Assembly: GCF_003337415.1 (NCBI RefSeq)
Contig: NZ_QPJT01000008.1
Coordinates: forward strand, 62,001-126,000
Direction of reading: 5' to 3'
DNA: 64,000 nt
Source: Anaerobacterium chartisolvens
GTDB lineage: Bacteria; Bacillota; Clostridia; Acetivibrionales; DSM-27016
The notes beneath the pieces are model-generated. The model saw only the letters and a program-made list of their open reading frames with translations, did not search any database and had not been told where the DNA came from. The position numbers were made by a program, and so were the translations under genes. The number at the start of each line of letters is the position of its first letter. The stretch's first letter is position 1. Shown one piece after another: positions 36,279-46,151 of the stretch.

Positions 36279-37610
36279 TCATGGGGACTCTCTCTGTATC
36301 TCCACTGCAAACGACACGCCCAATCCTCCGTGTTCCACATTATATGCCCATATCTTTCCCATATGGCTCTTCACAATGCTGCTGCATATAGCGAGCCCAA
36401 GCCCGCTTCCCCCTCTTTCAGGGGATCTGGATTTATCTAGCCTGTAGAACTTGTTGAAAATACTTGATAGTTCTTCTTCGGGTACCCCTTTTCCGTTATC
36501 CTCTACAGCAAATACAACCTGATCGCCCTTAATCTCACATGAAGCTTTAATAACTACCGGGGCTTGTGCATACTTGAGAGAATTACTGATGAGATTTGCA
36601 AATACCCTTCGTATTTTTTTATCATCCACTTCCATTACAGCATTGTCATTTACTGCGCAGTAAGTTTTAAACTCAGCATTATATGACTGGAGTTCAATAA
36701 AATACTCTCTGCAGATGGAATCAAAAAATTCTTTTACCGAAACCTTTTCCTTTTTTAGCTTCTTGCAGTCAGCCTCGTTTTTTGTGTAATCGGAAAAATC
36801 CTCGACGAGCTTTTCTATATCCTGAGATTTTTTATAGATTATTCTATAGTATTCCTGTCTTTTTTCTTCAGGCATTTTAACAGAGCCCATCAGCCTTTCA
36901 ACATACCCCATTACCGATGTTAGCGGAGTCTTCAAGTCATGTGAAATGGATGAAATCATCTCAATCTGCTGTGACTGCGACATTTCCAGCCTTTGTACCA
37001 TGTCCTCAAAATTCTTATAAAGCTCGCCTATCTCATCATCCTGTTTAAATTTCAATGATAATTTGTTGTTATAGTTGTTGACTGTCCCCAGACTTCTTTG
37101 TAGTATCTCAAGAGGCTTTACAATTTTAAAATGCAGATACAGGACAAGAAGCAGTCCCGATGTAAACAGAATAATAACTTCAAATATAACAACGTTTGTA
37201 TTATTTATAATACTCTTAAGAAATGTAAAGGAATGTCCTATTTCTACAGTATATACAACCTTGCCGTCTATGCTCACAATATCCTTTGTATTGTATTTAA
37301 ATACACCCTTTTCCCGCTCATCGGAAGCAAAGACAATTTGTTGGCCTGTGTCCCTCACCAAAACAGAAACATTCTTTTCATGGCATATTCCCGCAATAAA
37401 TTCTTTTATTTTCAGGTTATCGGGATAGTATTCTTCAATTCCCTCCATAACAATCCCGCTTGTTTTCATAATATTGTTTATATATGCCTTGAAGTCATCC
37501 CTTAGTGTACTAATTGACGACATTCTAAAGAAAATTATCAGTAACAATATATTTAAAATGAATACTGCAAAAACAATAAGAGGCAGCTTGACCTTTATAC
37601 TCAGCCTCAT
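36279..37610 (-). CDS. Sensor histidine kinase (HAMP, HisKA, HATPase)
   Basis: 443 residues from the ATG at 37610, which overlaps the response regulator stop by four bases (ATGA). Two membrane helices (residues ~6-27 and ~140-162) frame a ~110-residue extracellular sensor. A HAMP segment, the phospho-acceptor SSISHDLKTPLTS (His near 225), and N, G1 (VEDNGKGVP) and G2 (GGSGLGLAI) boxes follow. Together with the regulator it probably controls the RND pump encoded upstream. The extracellular ligand is unknown. Confidence 0.92.
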   Translation of the reverse strand: MRLSIKVKLPLIVFAVFILNILLLIIFFRMSSISTLRDDFKAYINNIMKTSGIVMEGIEEYYPDNLKIKEFIAGICHEKNVSVLVRDTGQQIVFASDEREKGVFKYNTKDIVSIDGKVVYTVEIGHSFTFLKSIINNTNVVIFEVIILFTSGLLLVLYLHFKIVKPLEILQRSLGTVNNYNNKLSLKFKQDDEIGELYKNFEDMVQRLEMSQSQQIEMISSISHDLKTPLTSVMGYVERLMGSVKMPEEKRQEYYRIIYKKSQDIEKLVEDFSDYTKNEADCKKLKKEKVSVKEFFDSICREYFIELQSYNAEFKTYCAVNDNAVMEVDDKKIRRVFANLISNSLKYAQAPVVIKASCEIKGDQVVFAVEDNGKGVPEEELSSIFNKFYRLDKSRSPERGGSGLGLAICSSIVKSHMGKIWAYNVEHGGLGVSFAVEIQRESP

Positions 37611-38302
37611 GACACACCCCCGATAAATTTGTATCCTATGCCCCATATTGTTTTTATAAACTCATTGTTTGTGTCAAGCTTGCACCTTAAGTTTTTAATA
37701 TGCACCGTAACTGTGTTGACATCCCCGCATTCACTGTTCCCCCATATGGCATCGTATACCTGCTCCCTGCTTAGTACCCTGTTTCTGTTCTCAGCCAGGT
37801 ATACAAGTATCTGAAACTCACGGGTCGACAGCTCAACCTTTTTATTGTTCAATAAAACCTCATAGGCATCCTTGTTTATTTCAAGATTCCCGAATTTATA
37901 GGTATTTAAAGCATTCTTTTGCAGTGAAGTGCTCCGTTTTTCCCTTCTGATGTGTGCATTAACCCTTGCCACAAGCTCATTAACGCTGAAGGGCTTTGTC
38001 ATATAATCATCAGCTCCCAGTTCAAGCCCTATTACCTTGTCCTTTTCCCTGTCCTTTGCGCTAAGTATGATTATTGGTGTAACAACACTGTTCCTAACCC
38101 TCCTGCATACTTCCAGGCCGTCTACATCAGGCATCATAATATCCAGAATCATAAGGGAGACATTTGATTTGGGCAGCAATTCCAATGCCTCTGCACCGTT
38201 ATATGCCTTTATAACAACATAACCCTCTTCTTCAAGGCTCTCTGCTATCAAGTTTACTATTTCATGATCATCATCTACAACCAGAATCCTTGGAGCTTCC
38301 AT
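37607..38302 (-). CDS. OmpR-family response regulator
   Basis: 231 residues. Receiver domain with DDD near residue 10, phospho-acceptor Asp in LMILDIMMPD (near 54) and the KPF lysine near 103; then a winged-helix DNA-binding domain (STREFQILVYLA, NTVTVHIKNLRCKL). It lies 25 bases after the RND permease and is coupled to the kinase, forming a four-gene adaptor-pump-regulator-kinase run. Confidence 0.95.
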   Translation of the reverse strand: MEAPRILVVDDDHEIVNLIAESLEEEGYVVIKAYNGAEALELLPKSNVSLMILDIMMPDVDGLEVCRRVRNSVVTPIIILSAKDREKDKVIGLELGADDYMTKPFSVNELVARVNAHIRREKRSTSLQKNALNTYKFGNLEINKDAYEVLLNNKKVELSTREFQILVYLAENRNRVLSREQVYDAIWGNSECGDVNTVTVHIKNLRCKLDTNNEFIKTIWGIGYKFIGGVS

Positions 38303-38326
38303 AACTCTTCACTCCTTTTTTATGTT

Positions 38327-41300
38327 TTATATCTTCTTTATTCTTCTCATAGTCAAGCTGAAAAAAACCGGAATTACCACTAAAGTAAGCAGTGTTGCAA
38401 CTATCAGCCCCGACATCAAGGTAATTGACATTGGTGCAAACATGCTGCTTCCTGAAAACGCCAGCGGAATTAATCCTATAACCGTTGTTATTGTAGTAAG
38501 CATTACGGGCCGCAGCCTTTTTGCTGCCGCTGCCTTGCACGCATCATCCAGCACAGCGCCCTTTACCCTTTCACCATTTATATAATCAATAAGTATTATG
38601 GCATTGTTTACTACAATTCCAATCAAGCTAACTATACCAAACACGGCTGTAAAGGACAAGGGGTTACCAAAAACAAGCAGCCCCAATATTGAGCCGATTA
38701 CAGACAGTGGAATTGTCAGCATTACTATCAGAGGCTGTACTAAAGACCCGAATTGAATCATTAGAATCATAAATATGATTAGCATGGCAAAGGCCGAGAA
38801 TACTCCCAGATCACCAAAGTTACTGATTATTTCCTCTCTTTCTCCATTAAATACCACTCTGACATTATCAAGCTCCATGCTTTCCAGCCTTTTTTGAAGC
38901 TGATTCTGTATAGTGACTGAGCTGTAACCCGGCTTGACACCACTGGAAACTGAAATAGCAAGTTCCCTGTCATACTTCTTCAATTGGGGAGTTTGTGGCA
39001 TTAAGCTAATGTTGGCTACCTGTTTGAGCAATACTTTGTTTCCGGTAAAAGAAGACTTTATTGCCAGATTTTCCAGCTGATCCTTGGACTTAATATCACT
39101 GGTTAGAATAATATTGGTTTCATTACCGCTTTTTCTGAATACAGATGCCTTCATCCCTTTTAAAGCTATGCTTATCTGTTTTTGTATGTCCGCCTTGGTA
39201 AATCCCATGCTGGTTGCGGTATCGTCGTCTATATCTATAAAAAATTCATATTCTTTGTCGGAGCTATCGTCATTAACATTTACCGTGCCTTCTATAGTAT
39301 TTAATTCATCCTTGATATTGCGGGCATTTTCCAAAATAGCTTCCATATCATCTCCCACAACCCTGATCTGAACGGGATCCCCAATAGGTTTACCGTTTTC
39401 CAGAAGTTTTACCGTTGCATTTCCCCCTACAATTTCACTGTCAAATAACCCCTGCAAATAGTTAGCCAGCTCCTCATTGGTTTTAAATCTTTTTTCCCTT
39501 TTCAGATCTACTTGCAGCATTGTCTGGGCTACGTCCGCAGATTGGGAGCCAGGCTCAATGGAGAAGAAAAATTTTGGAAGTCCGTCCCCTATTGCAGATG
39601 TGTAGCTTAATACTTCAGGCTGAGCAGACAATATCTTTTCCATTTCAATTACCGACTTTTCTGTTTTATCAATATTCGAGGCATTTTCGGACTTGAAATT
39701 TATGTACAAAATGCTTTTGTCTGCCTTCGGGAAAAACTGCAGGCCTAAAACAGGGATTATTCTTAATGAAACGAAAAATATTAAAAGGGCCGCTATGAGT
39801 GTCATTGCTTTCTTCTTCATTGCAAGGCTGAGCAGATTGCTGAAAAAAGACCGGATTATAGACTTCTTCTCTAAGGATTTACCCTTTTTAAACAGCATAT
39901 ATGCCATAGTGGGGGTAACAAACAGCGCCACCAAAAATGATGCGGATAAGGCAGCAATACATATCTGAGGAATGCTCTTTAAAAACTCACCTGCCGCACC
40001 AGGTAAAAGGAGAAGTGGTACAAATACCGCTATTGTGGTTAAAGTAGAAGTAAGTATAGGAACAGCAGTTTCTTTTGTACCCCTAAGACATGCCTCCAGC
40101 TTATCTTCACCTTCATCTATCCTGACCTGTATTGCGTCACTCACCACAATGGCGTTATCAACCAGCATTCCAAGTGCAACAATTAATGCCGTGATGGAAA
40201 TCTGATGAATTTCAATCTTCATAACTCCCATTGCAGCAAGAGTAACAAGTATGGACACAGGAATCGCCGTAGAAACAGCAACGGCATTTCTCCATCCCAT
40301 CCCCAGAAACACAATTATTACAACAAAAAGTACTCCCTCCAGCAGATTTAATACAAAAGATTTTACTGCTTTTTCAACATCACCAGGCTGAAAAATTACT
40401 TCATCTATTTTTATATCAGACGGTAAACCGCTTTTTGCTTTGTCAAATATAGCTCTTACTTCTTTTCCGATAAAAACTATGTTTTCATTATTATTAAAAT
40501 ATCCGGCCAGTAAAACTGCATTTTCCCCATCCTGCCTGATTTTATAGTTTGAATCCTCCAGATCCGTGTAAACATCAGCTATATCACCCAATCTTACTAC
40601 TGATCCATTCTGGCCCGATACTTCGACAATGGTATTTTTAATATCCTCCAAGGACTCGTACATGCCAGATGTTTTTACGTTTATCTTTGAGCTGCCGTCT
40701 TCAATTTTACCCGATGGGATTTCAATATTTTGAGCTTTAAGAATATTTAGTACATCATCAAGGGATAAGGCGTATTGATTGAGTTTGTCTATATCTACCT
40801 CAACTTTTATTTCCATTTCCTGTTTTCCTACAACATCAAAACGGGTTATGCCATCCACTTTTGTCAGATCCTTTTTTAAGTTCTCCGCATAGGAAGCCAG
40901 TTGCTCATAGCTGTATTTTTCTCCCGACAGGCTGATAATCATACCCGCTGTTTCAATCATGTTTGTATTCACATCTATTTTTTCACACTGCTCGGGTAAA
41001 TCCCTCTGGATGTCATTCATTTTTCTTCTTAACTCATCCCATGCCTTATCAATGTCGGCGTCATCCGTCAAGTTGATAATCACCACCGAAATGCCGTTTC
41101 TGGAAAAAGATTTGCTGAAATCATAGCCCTCTATTCCTGTAAGCTCATCCTCAATTTTACTTGTTACAAGCCTTTCTACCTCTTTTGGAGATGCTCCGGG
41201 ATAAATGGTTGTGATCTTGGCAGCAGGAGCGCTGACATCAGGGTTTTCCTGCCTTGGCGATATGTAAAAGCTGTAAATTCCCGCAATGGCTACAAGGATA

Positions 41301-41359
41301 ATCATAAAAATGGTTACTGTCCTGTTTTTTATAGCTGCATGAATAATATCGTTTTTCAT
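38327..41359 (-). CDS. RND-family efflux permease
   Basis: 1010 residues, the AcrB/HAE1 fold: twelve membrane helices in two halves with two large external loops. Proton-relay features are visible: GMLVDNAIVVSDAI in the first half and GIVVNNAIILIDYI in the second. In Gram-positive Clostridia such pumps work with a lipoprotein adaptor and no outer-membrane channel. The ATG shares one base with the adaptor stop (TAATG). Substrate unknown; antibiotics, bile acids or lipids are possibilities. Confidence 0.93.
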   Translation of the reverse strand: MKNDIIHAAIKNRTVTIFMIILVAIAGIYSFYISPRQENPDVSAPAAKITTIYPGASPKEVERLVTSKIEDELTGIEGYDFSKSFSRNGISVVIINLTDDADIDKAWDELRRKMNDIQRDLPEQCEKIDVNTNMIETAGMIISLSGEKYSYEQLASYAENLKKDLTKVDGITRFDVVGKQEMEIKVEVDIDKLNQYALSLDDVLNILKAQNIEIPSGKIEDGSSKINVKTSGMYESLEDIKNTIVEVSGQNGSVVRLGDIADVYTDLEDSNYKIRQDGENAVLLAGYFNNNENIVFIGKEVRAIFDKAKSGLPSDIKIDEVIFQPGDVEKAVKSFVLNLLEGVLFVVIIVFLGMGWRNAVAVSTAIPVSILVTLAAMGVMKIEIHQISITALIVALGMLVDNAIVVSDAIQVRIDEGEDKLEACLRGTKETAVPILTSTLTTIAVFVPLLLLPGAAGEFLKSIPQICIAALSASFLVALFVTPTMAYMLFKKGKSLEKKSIIRSFFSNLLSLAMKKKAMTLIAALLIFFVSLRIIPVLGLQFFPKADKSILYINFKSENASNIDKTEKSVIEMEKILSAQPEVLSYTSAIGDGLPKFFFSIEPGSQSADVAQTMLQVDLKREKRFKTNEELANYLQGLFDSEIVGGNATVKLLENGKPIGDPVQIRVVGDDMEAILENARNIKDELNTIEGTVNVNDDSSDKEYEFFIDIDDDTATSMGFTKADIQKQISIALKGMKASVFRKSGNETNIILTSDIKSKDQLENLAIKSSFTGNKVLLKQVANISLMPQTPQLKKYDRELAISVSSGVKPGYSSVTIQNQLQKRLESMELDNVRVVFNGEREEIISNFGDLGVFSAFAMLIIFMILMIQFGSLVQPLIVMLTIPLSVIGSILGLLVFGNPLSFTAVFGIVSLIGIVVNNAIILIDYINGERVKGAVLDDACKAAAAKRLRPVMLTTITTVIGLIPLAFSGSSMFAPMSITLMSGLIVATLLTLVVIPVFFSLTMRRIKKI

Positions 41360-42570
41360 TAGCTGTCACCCCTTTTTATCTCTATCCTGTCGCCATCCTT
41401 CAGTGACTTCATTCCCTCCACGACCAGCATATCCCCTGAGACCAGTCCCTTGACCATGACCAGATTACCTTGGGTCTTTTCCATAGATATTTTTTTTCTG
41501 GCTGCTCTCCCGTCAACAGCAGTAAAAACATAGTCATATTCACCGTTCATAATACTTGACACAGGAATCCATATACCCTGACCAGCCTCCGCCTCAATGC
41601 CAACCTTGGCTATAGCCCCGATATAGTGTGAGCCTTCCGGTAATTCTATTTGAATGTTATACGTCCATGTCTGCTTGTCGGGAACCTGATCAATCTTGGC
41701 CACCCTACCGATAAACTGCTTGCCGTCTATTTCAATATCTGCCCTGGTATCAATGCCAATCCTGTTTATATCCTTCTGTGCAATCCCTGCATTAACTACC
41801 ATCTTGCTGCTTCTAACCAATAACACAGGAGCACCGGCTGCTACCACCTCTCCCTGCTTTACCAGTACGTCAACTACATGCCCTTCCATATCAGATTTTA
41901 CTTCGGTATTCTCCAGCAGGCTTTTTTTAGCATCATAATTTGTCTTTGCTGCTTCCAGCTGATTTAAAAGGTTTGTCTTATCCTCTTCGCGCGCCCCTTT
42001 TTTTACTTCCTGCTCAACCTCTTTTGCGTGATTCAAGTCGATAGCCTTTGTGTCCATATCAAGCCTTGCTTTATCCAATGCATCCCTTGATACTCCGCCA
42101 TTCTCATACAGCATTTTTGTTTTTTCATATAAGTCGTTAGCATAGTTATAGACATCCTGCGCCTTTTTTACATTCAGTTCAGCCTTTTTAATATCCTCTT
42201 GCGCGGAACCGTTTAAAGCCTTATCATATTGTGCCTGAACCGAAGCCATTTGTAATCTGGTCGCTTCAACCGAAAACATGAGGTCCTTGGTATCAAGCTC
42301 CAATAGTTTTTGATTTTCGCTTATCGGCTGCCCCTTTTCCACATATATGGCTGCAATTTCTCCTGCCGATTGAAAGCTGTATTTTTTTGTTTCACTTGAA
42401 TCCACCCTGCCTACATAGTTTAAGGCAAAGGGCTTGTTTTCCTCTTTTACTTCGGTTACTTTTACAGGTTTGATTTTTTCCTGCCCCACCTCTTTTTCCT
42501 GTTTTGAGCAAGCGGCAAAGCTCATGGTTAACACAGTTATCAATAACATGCTTATTATTTTTTTCAGCAT
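41359..42570 (-). CDS. RND efflux adaptor (membrane fusion) lipoprotein
   Basis: 403 residues. The signal ends in a lipobox SFAAC (Cys at ~21), so it is anchored to the outer face of the membrane. A barrel-sandwich lipoyl half, a long alpha-hairpin of about 130 residues (residues ~90-215, QAQYDKAL...EVEQEVKKG) and the second barrel half follow. It links the permease to downstream parts of the efflux path. GGGGGA precedes the ATG; first gene of the pump operon. Confidence 0.9.
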   Translation of the reverse strand: MLKKIISMLLITVLTMSFAACSKQEKEVGQEKIKPVKVTEVKEENKPFALNYVGRVDSSETKKYSFQSAGEIAAIYVEKGQPISENQKLLELDTKDLMFSVEATRLQMASVQAQYDKALNGSAQEDIKKAELNVKKAQDVYNYANDLYEKTKMLYENGGVSRDALDKARLDMDTKAIDLNHAKEVEQEVKKGAREEDKTNLLNQLEAAKTNYDAKKSLLENTEVKSDMEGHVVDVLVKQGEVVAAGAPVLLVRSSKMVVNAGIAQKDINRIGIDTRADIEIDGKQFIGRVAKIDQVPDKQTWTYNIQIELPEGSHYIGAIAKVGIEAEAGQGIWIPVSSIMNGEYDYVFTAVDGRAARKKISMEKTQGNLVMVKGLVSGDMLVVEGMKSLKDGDRIEIKRGDS

Positions 42571-42658
42571 AAAAAGTCCCCCTTATTTTTTTTTAATATA
42601 CCAATCAAAAATGAAATAAAAAGGGGGAATTTATTAAGATTTATTAAGAGCTGTTCTT

Positions 42659-42690
42659 AAGGCAAGCAGGGACGGTTCTTGACTTGCTTT
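42659..42690. repeat. Single GGGACGGTTC repeat
   Basis: Same 28-base core as the tandem pair at 32772-32839 (GCAAGCAGGGACGG...TTGACTTGCTT). It lies upstream of the RND operon promoter area. Confidence 0.7.
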
Positions 42691-42726
42691 GAATTCCTAC
42701 CCGTTTAAAGTTATTAGAATATTTTG

Positions 42727-42756
42727 TTGATATCATCATACTTATATTGGTATAAT
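42727..42756 (+). promoter_or_regulatory. Sigma-A-type promoter of the liv operon
   Basis: -35 TTGATA (42727-42732), 18-base spacer, -10 TATAAT (42751-42756). The predicted start near 42763 puts the large palindrome inside the leader. Confidence 0.55.
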
Positions 42757-42775
42757 ATAAGAAATTATATATTGT

Positions 42776-42825
42776 TTATTAAATTATTTATATACTCTGT
42801 TCAGAGTATATAAATAATTTAATAA
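42776..42825. promoter_or_regulatory. Perfect palindrome, 24-bp arms, in liv leader
   Basis: Arms 42776-42799 and 42802-42825 are exact reverse complements around a TT centre (CTCTG TT CAGAG at the middle, A/T-rich outside). It starts ~13 bases after the predicted transcript start. It could be an operator or an RNA hairpin that blocks or terminates transcription. No long T-run follows directly. Confidence 0.8.
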
Positions 42826-42903
42826 AAGAAAATAATAAAAGTACTTATATCACTTTACGGCACAAGGTGTTAAAAAAAATCGAATAAGTTGGAGGTTGGC
42901 AAA

Positions 42904-44067
42904 ATGTCAAAGGGTAAAAAATTCTTGAATATTTTTTTAGCGGCGGTAATAATTGCCTCAGTGCTTACTGCTTGCGGACAGCCCGCTGCGTCACAGGACG
43001 TAGTCAGGATCGGATTGAATTATGAGCTTTCAGGTGGTTCAGCAACCTATGGACAGGGAACCGTTGACGGTATTATGATGGCGATTGATGAGGTTAATGC
43101 TGCAGGAGGAGTGCTTGGCAAAAAAATCGAGGTTGTGAAGGCTGATAACAAAAGTGAGCCTGCGGAGGCAACAAGTGTAGCTACCAGATTTGCCACAAAG
43201 GATAAGGTAACGGCTATTCTTGGGCCTGCGACTACGGGGGCTACGAAAGCTACAATACCTGTAGGAAATAAAAACAATGTACCCATAATATCTGCTTCTG
43301 CCACGGCGGACGATGTTACAGTGGATGCAAAGGGAGTTAAGGAGTATGCCTACAGGATTTGCTTCAACGATTCCTTCCAGGGTACCGTTATGGCCAATTT
43401 TGCATCAAATAATCTTAAGGCCAAGAGCGCGGTCATAATAAAGGATAACTCAAGCGATTACGGTATAGGCCTTGCAAAGAACTTTACAGATACGTTCAAA
43501 GCAAGCGGAGGCACAATTGTCGAGGAAGAAGCCTTTGTAAAGGATGATACCGATTTCAGTGCCATTCTCACCAAGATAAAGAATAAGCAGTTTGATATCC
43601 TGTTGATTTCAGGGTACTATAATGAAGCAGGACTTATCATAAAGCAGGCTAAGGATCTTGGAATAGATAAGCCGGTACTGGGAGGAGACGGCTTTGATTC
43701 TCCCAAGCTTGCCGAGCTTGCCGGCAAGGATAAGCTGAATAACGTTTATTTCTCAAACCATTATTCATCGCTTGACCAGTCTCCTGAAATTACAAAATTC
43801 ATAGAGGATTTCAAGGCTAAATACAAAAAGAGCCCCGACGCTTTTAACGCTCTGGGGTATGACCTGGGGAAATTCATAGCCGATGCTATAAAGAGAGCTG
43901 ATTCTGCAGACTCTGTCAAGGTAAAGCAGGCTCTGGATGCTACTACCGATTTTAAGGGAGTTACCGGCCAGTTCAGCATAGACAAGAACCATAACCCCGT
44001 AAAAACCGCTGTTGTTATAGAGCTGAAGAACGGAGAGCAGGCAGGGGCGGTTAAGGTTCAGCCGTAG
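42904..44067 (+). CDS. livJ: Branched-chain amino-acid ABC transporter, substrate-binding lipoprotein
   Basis: 387 residues from the ATG at 42904 (GGAGG eight bases upstream; a TTG at 42889 is on the site). Lipobox VLTAC, then the LivJ fold: IGLNYELSGGSATYGQG, NAAGGVLGKKIEV, and ILGPATTGATKA with the ligand-binding Ser/Thr loop. It captures Leu, Ile or Val (or related amides) outside the membrane. First gene of livJHMGF plus a CBS-ACT gene. A hairpin at 44139-44166 separates it from livH and may lower downstream expression. Confidence 0.93.
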   Translation: MSKGKKFLNIFLAAVIIASVLTACGQPAASQDVVRIGLNYELSGGSATYGQGTVDGIMMAIDEVNAAGGVLGKKIEVVKADNKSEPAEATSVATRFATKDKVTAILGPATTGATKATIPVGNKNNVPIISASATADDVTVDAKGVKEYAYRICFNDSFQGTVMANFASNNLKAKSAVIIKDNSSDYGIGLAKNFTDTFKASGGTIVEEEAFVKDDTDFSAILTKIKNKQFDILLISGYYNEAGLIIKQAKDLGIDKPVLGGDGFDSPKLAELAGKDKLNNVYFSNHYSSLDQSPEITKFIEDFKAKYKKSPDAFNALGYDLGKFIADAIKRADSADSVKVKQALDATTDFKGVTGQFSIDKNHNPVKTAVVIELKNGEQAGAVKVQP

Positions 44068-44138
44068 TGCTTTTTAACACAGCAAGCTTCTAATGTAAAA
44101 TTTGGAAATAGACATAATAATTAATAGCATATATAATT

Positions 44139-44166
44139 AAGTGAGAGGAGCTTCTCCTCTCACTTG
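44139..44166 (+). terminator. Hairpin between livJ and livH
   Basis: AAGTGAGAGGAG pairs with CTCCTCTCACTT around a CTT loop, without a T-run. Likely an intra-operon attenuating or mRNA-stabilising hairpin that keeps LivJ in excess. Confidence 0.7.
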
Positions 44167-44275
44167 TGCTGTGTATACGTAAAATCCTGCAGCATTATAT
44201 ATTTTTGTATTATGCTATCTATATGTGGGGAGAAATCAATTTTTTAAAAGCACCATTAGGGGGAGTGTAGAGAAA

Positions 44276-45157
44276 TTGGAACAGTTTTTACAGCAAATCA
44301 TAAACGGCCTTTCCTTGGGCAGCATATACGCGTTGATCGCGCTTGGTTACACAATGGTTTACGGTATTATAAAGCTTATTAACTTTGCCCACGGTGACAT
44401 ATATATGATTGGCGCCTATGTGGGCTTCGTGTGTATAACTTACCTGAGTCTGGGCTTTGTCCCCGCACTGATTATTGCCATGGCGGTTTGTGCATTATTG
44501 GGCTTTATTATTGAAAAAATCGCTTACAAGCCTCTCAGAAATGCAACCAGGATTGCAGCCCTGATAACTGCAATAGGGGTCTCCCTTTTCCTTGAGTACA
44601 GCACTATGTTTGTGGCCAAGCCCGATGTCAGGACATACCCTGCGGTGCTGCCAGACAAGAGCTATACTCTCTTTGGTGGTGTCAGGCTGAGCTTCAAGCA
44701 GATATGCCTCTTTGCGGTTACAATAGTTTTGATGATCTTGCTTCAGTATATAGTCCGCAGAACAAAAATGGGAAAAGCTATGAGGGCCGTTTCCATGGAT
44801 CAGGATGCGGCACAGCTTATGGGCATCAATGTAAACAGTGTTATTTCATTTACCTTTGCGATAGGCTCCGCACTTGCAGGTGCTGCCGGAATACTTGTGG
44901 GAATCTATTACAACACAATAAATCCTTTAATGGGTATAATACCGGGGCTTAAGGCATTTGTTGCCGCTGTTTTCGGGGGCATAGGAATTATTCCCGGCGC
45001 ATTGATAGGAGGCTTCTCAATAGGCATAATAGAAACACTGGTCAGCGGCTACGGGAGTTCTTTATATAAGGATGCGGTTGCGTTTGCAATACTCATACTT
45101 ATACTTATTGTGAAGCCTTCAGGGCTTTTGGGTAAGAACACCCGTGAGAAAGTATAG
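44276..45157 (+). CDS. livH: Branched-chain amino-acid ABC permease
   Basis: 293 residues from a TTG at 44276 with GGGGGAG about ten bases upstream; the longer GTG at 44225 has no ribosome site. Eight membrane helices; LivH marks include QQIINGLSLGSIYALIALGY at the start, NFAHGD, and the EAA-like loop around AVSMDQDAAQLMGI. It forms half of the channel with LivM. The stop is nine bases before the livM ATG. Confidence 0.92.
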   Translation: MEQFLQQIINGLSLGSIYALIALGYTMVYGIIKLINFAHGDIYMIGAYVGFVCITYLSLGFVPALIIAMAVCALLGFIIEKIAYKPLRNATRIAALITAIGVSLFLEYSTMFVAKPDVRTYPAVLPDKSYTLFGGVRLSFKQICLFAVTIVLMILLQYIVRRTKMGKAMRAVSMDQDAAQLMGINVNSVISFTFAIGSALAGAAGILVGIYYNTINPLMGIIPGLKAFVAAVFGGIGIIPGALIGGFSIGIIETLVSGYGSSLYKDAVAFAILILILIVKPSGLLGKNTREKV

Positions 45158-45166
45158 GTGAAGCGG

Positions 45167-46147
45167 ATGAAGAATTTATTGACTCCTAAAAATATAAAAA
45201 CTGTTGTTGGTATAGTTGCTATTTACGGGATAATACAGCTCCTGATTTCCACAAATATACTAAGTGATTATTATCAGGTTACACTTGCTATGATTTGCAT
45301 AAATATAATACTGGCTGTAGGACTGAACCTCATTACAGGCTTTACGGGACAGTTTTCTCTTGGACATGCGGGCTTTATGTCCATCGGTGCATATACCTCC
45401 GCACTCATTACAATAAACATGACAGGAGAATATTCCTTCTATGTAGGAATTCTTGGGGGTGCCGGGCTTGCGGCTGTTGTAGGCTTTATAATAGGAATGC
45501 CTACCCTCAGGCTGAAGGGAGACTACCTTGCCATCGCCACATTGGGTATGGCTGAAATAATAAGAATAATGATGCTTAACCTTGATTTTACCGGGGGCGC
45601 TGCCGGACTGAGCGGAATACCTCAATACACAAACTGGCTGTGGCTGTTTGTATTTTCGGCAGGAACCGTGCTTGTAACAAGGAACTTCATAAATTCATCC
45701 CATGGACGGGCATGTATATCGATAAGAGAGGATGAAATTGCCTCGGAGGCTATGGGAGTGAATACTACAAAATATAAGGTGCTGGCTTTTGTAATAGGCG
45801 CGTTTTTCGCAGGTATCGCCGGAGCTCTGTATTCCTCTTATTTCTATTTTATCAAGCCTGACCTTTTCGGTTTCCTTAAATCGATAGACATACTTGTAAT
45901 AGTAGTTCTCGGAGGAATGGGAAGCCTTACGGGCTCAATACTTGCCGCCATACTGCTGGCTATCATCTCAACCTACCTTCAGTCTTTTCCTGAACTCAGG
46001 ATGGTAATATATTCACTGCTTCTGGTGATAATTATGATTTTCAGGCCCAAGGGGCTGATGGGCAGCAAGGAATTCAGCCTTGGAGGATTTCCCGGTAATC
46101 TTTCATTACCATGGAAGAAGTCGGCTAAAGTGAAGGATGAGGGGTGA
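45167..46147 (+). CDS. livM: Branched-chain amino-acid ABC permease
   Basis: 326 residues from the ATG at 45167 (AGGTG upstream; a GTG at 45158 is the alternative). LivM features: GLNLITGFTGQFSLGHAGF near residue 45, GDYLAIATLG and the REDEIASEAMGVN cytoplasmic loop that contacts the ATPases. Ten predicted helices. Its end overlaps the ribosome site of livG. Confidence 0.93.
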   Translation: MKNLLTPKNIKTVVGIVAIYGIIQLLISTNILSDYYQVTLAMICINIILAVGLNLITGFTGQFSLGHAGFMSIGAYTSALITINMTGEYSFYVGILGGAGLAAVVGFIIGMPTLRLKGDYLAIATLGMAEIIRIMMLNLDFTGGAAGLSGIPQYTNWLWLFVFSAGTVLVTRNFINSSHGRACISIREDEIASEAMGVNTTKYKVLAFVIGAFFAGIAGALYSSYFYFIKPDLFGFLKSIDILVIVVLGGMGSLTGSILAAILLAIISTYLQSFPELRMVIYSLLLVIIMIFRPKGLMGSKEFSLGGFPGNLSLPWKKSAKVKDEG

Positions 46148-46151
46148 CAAA

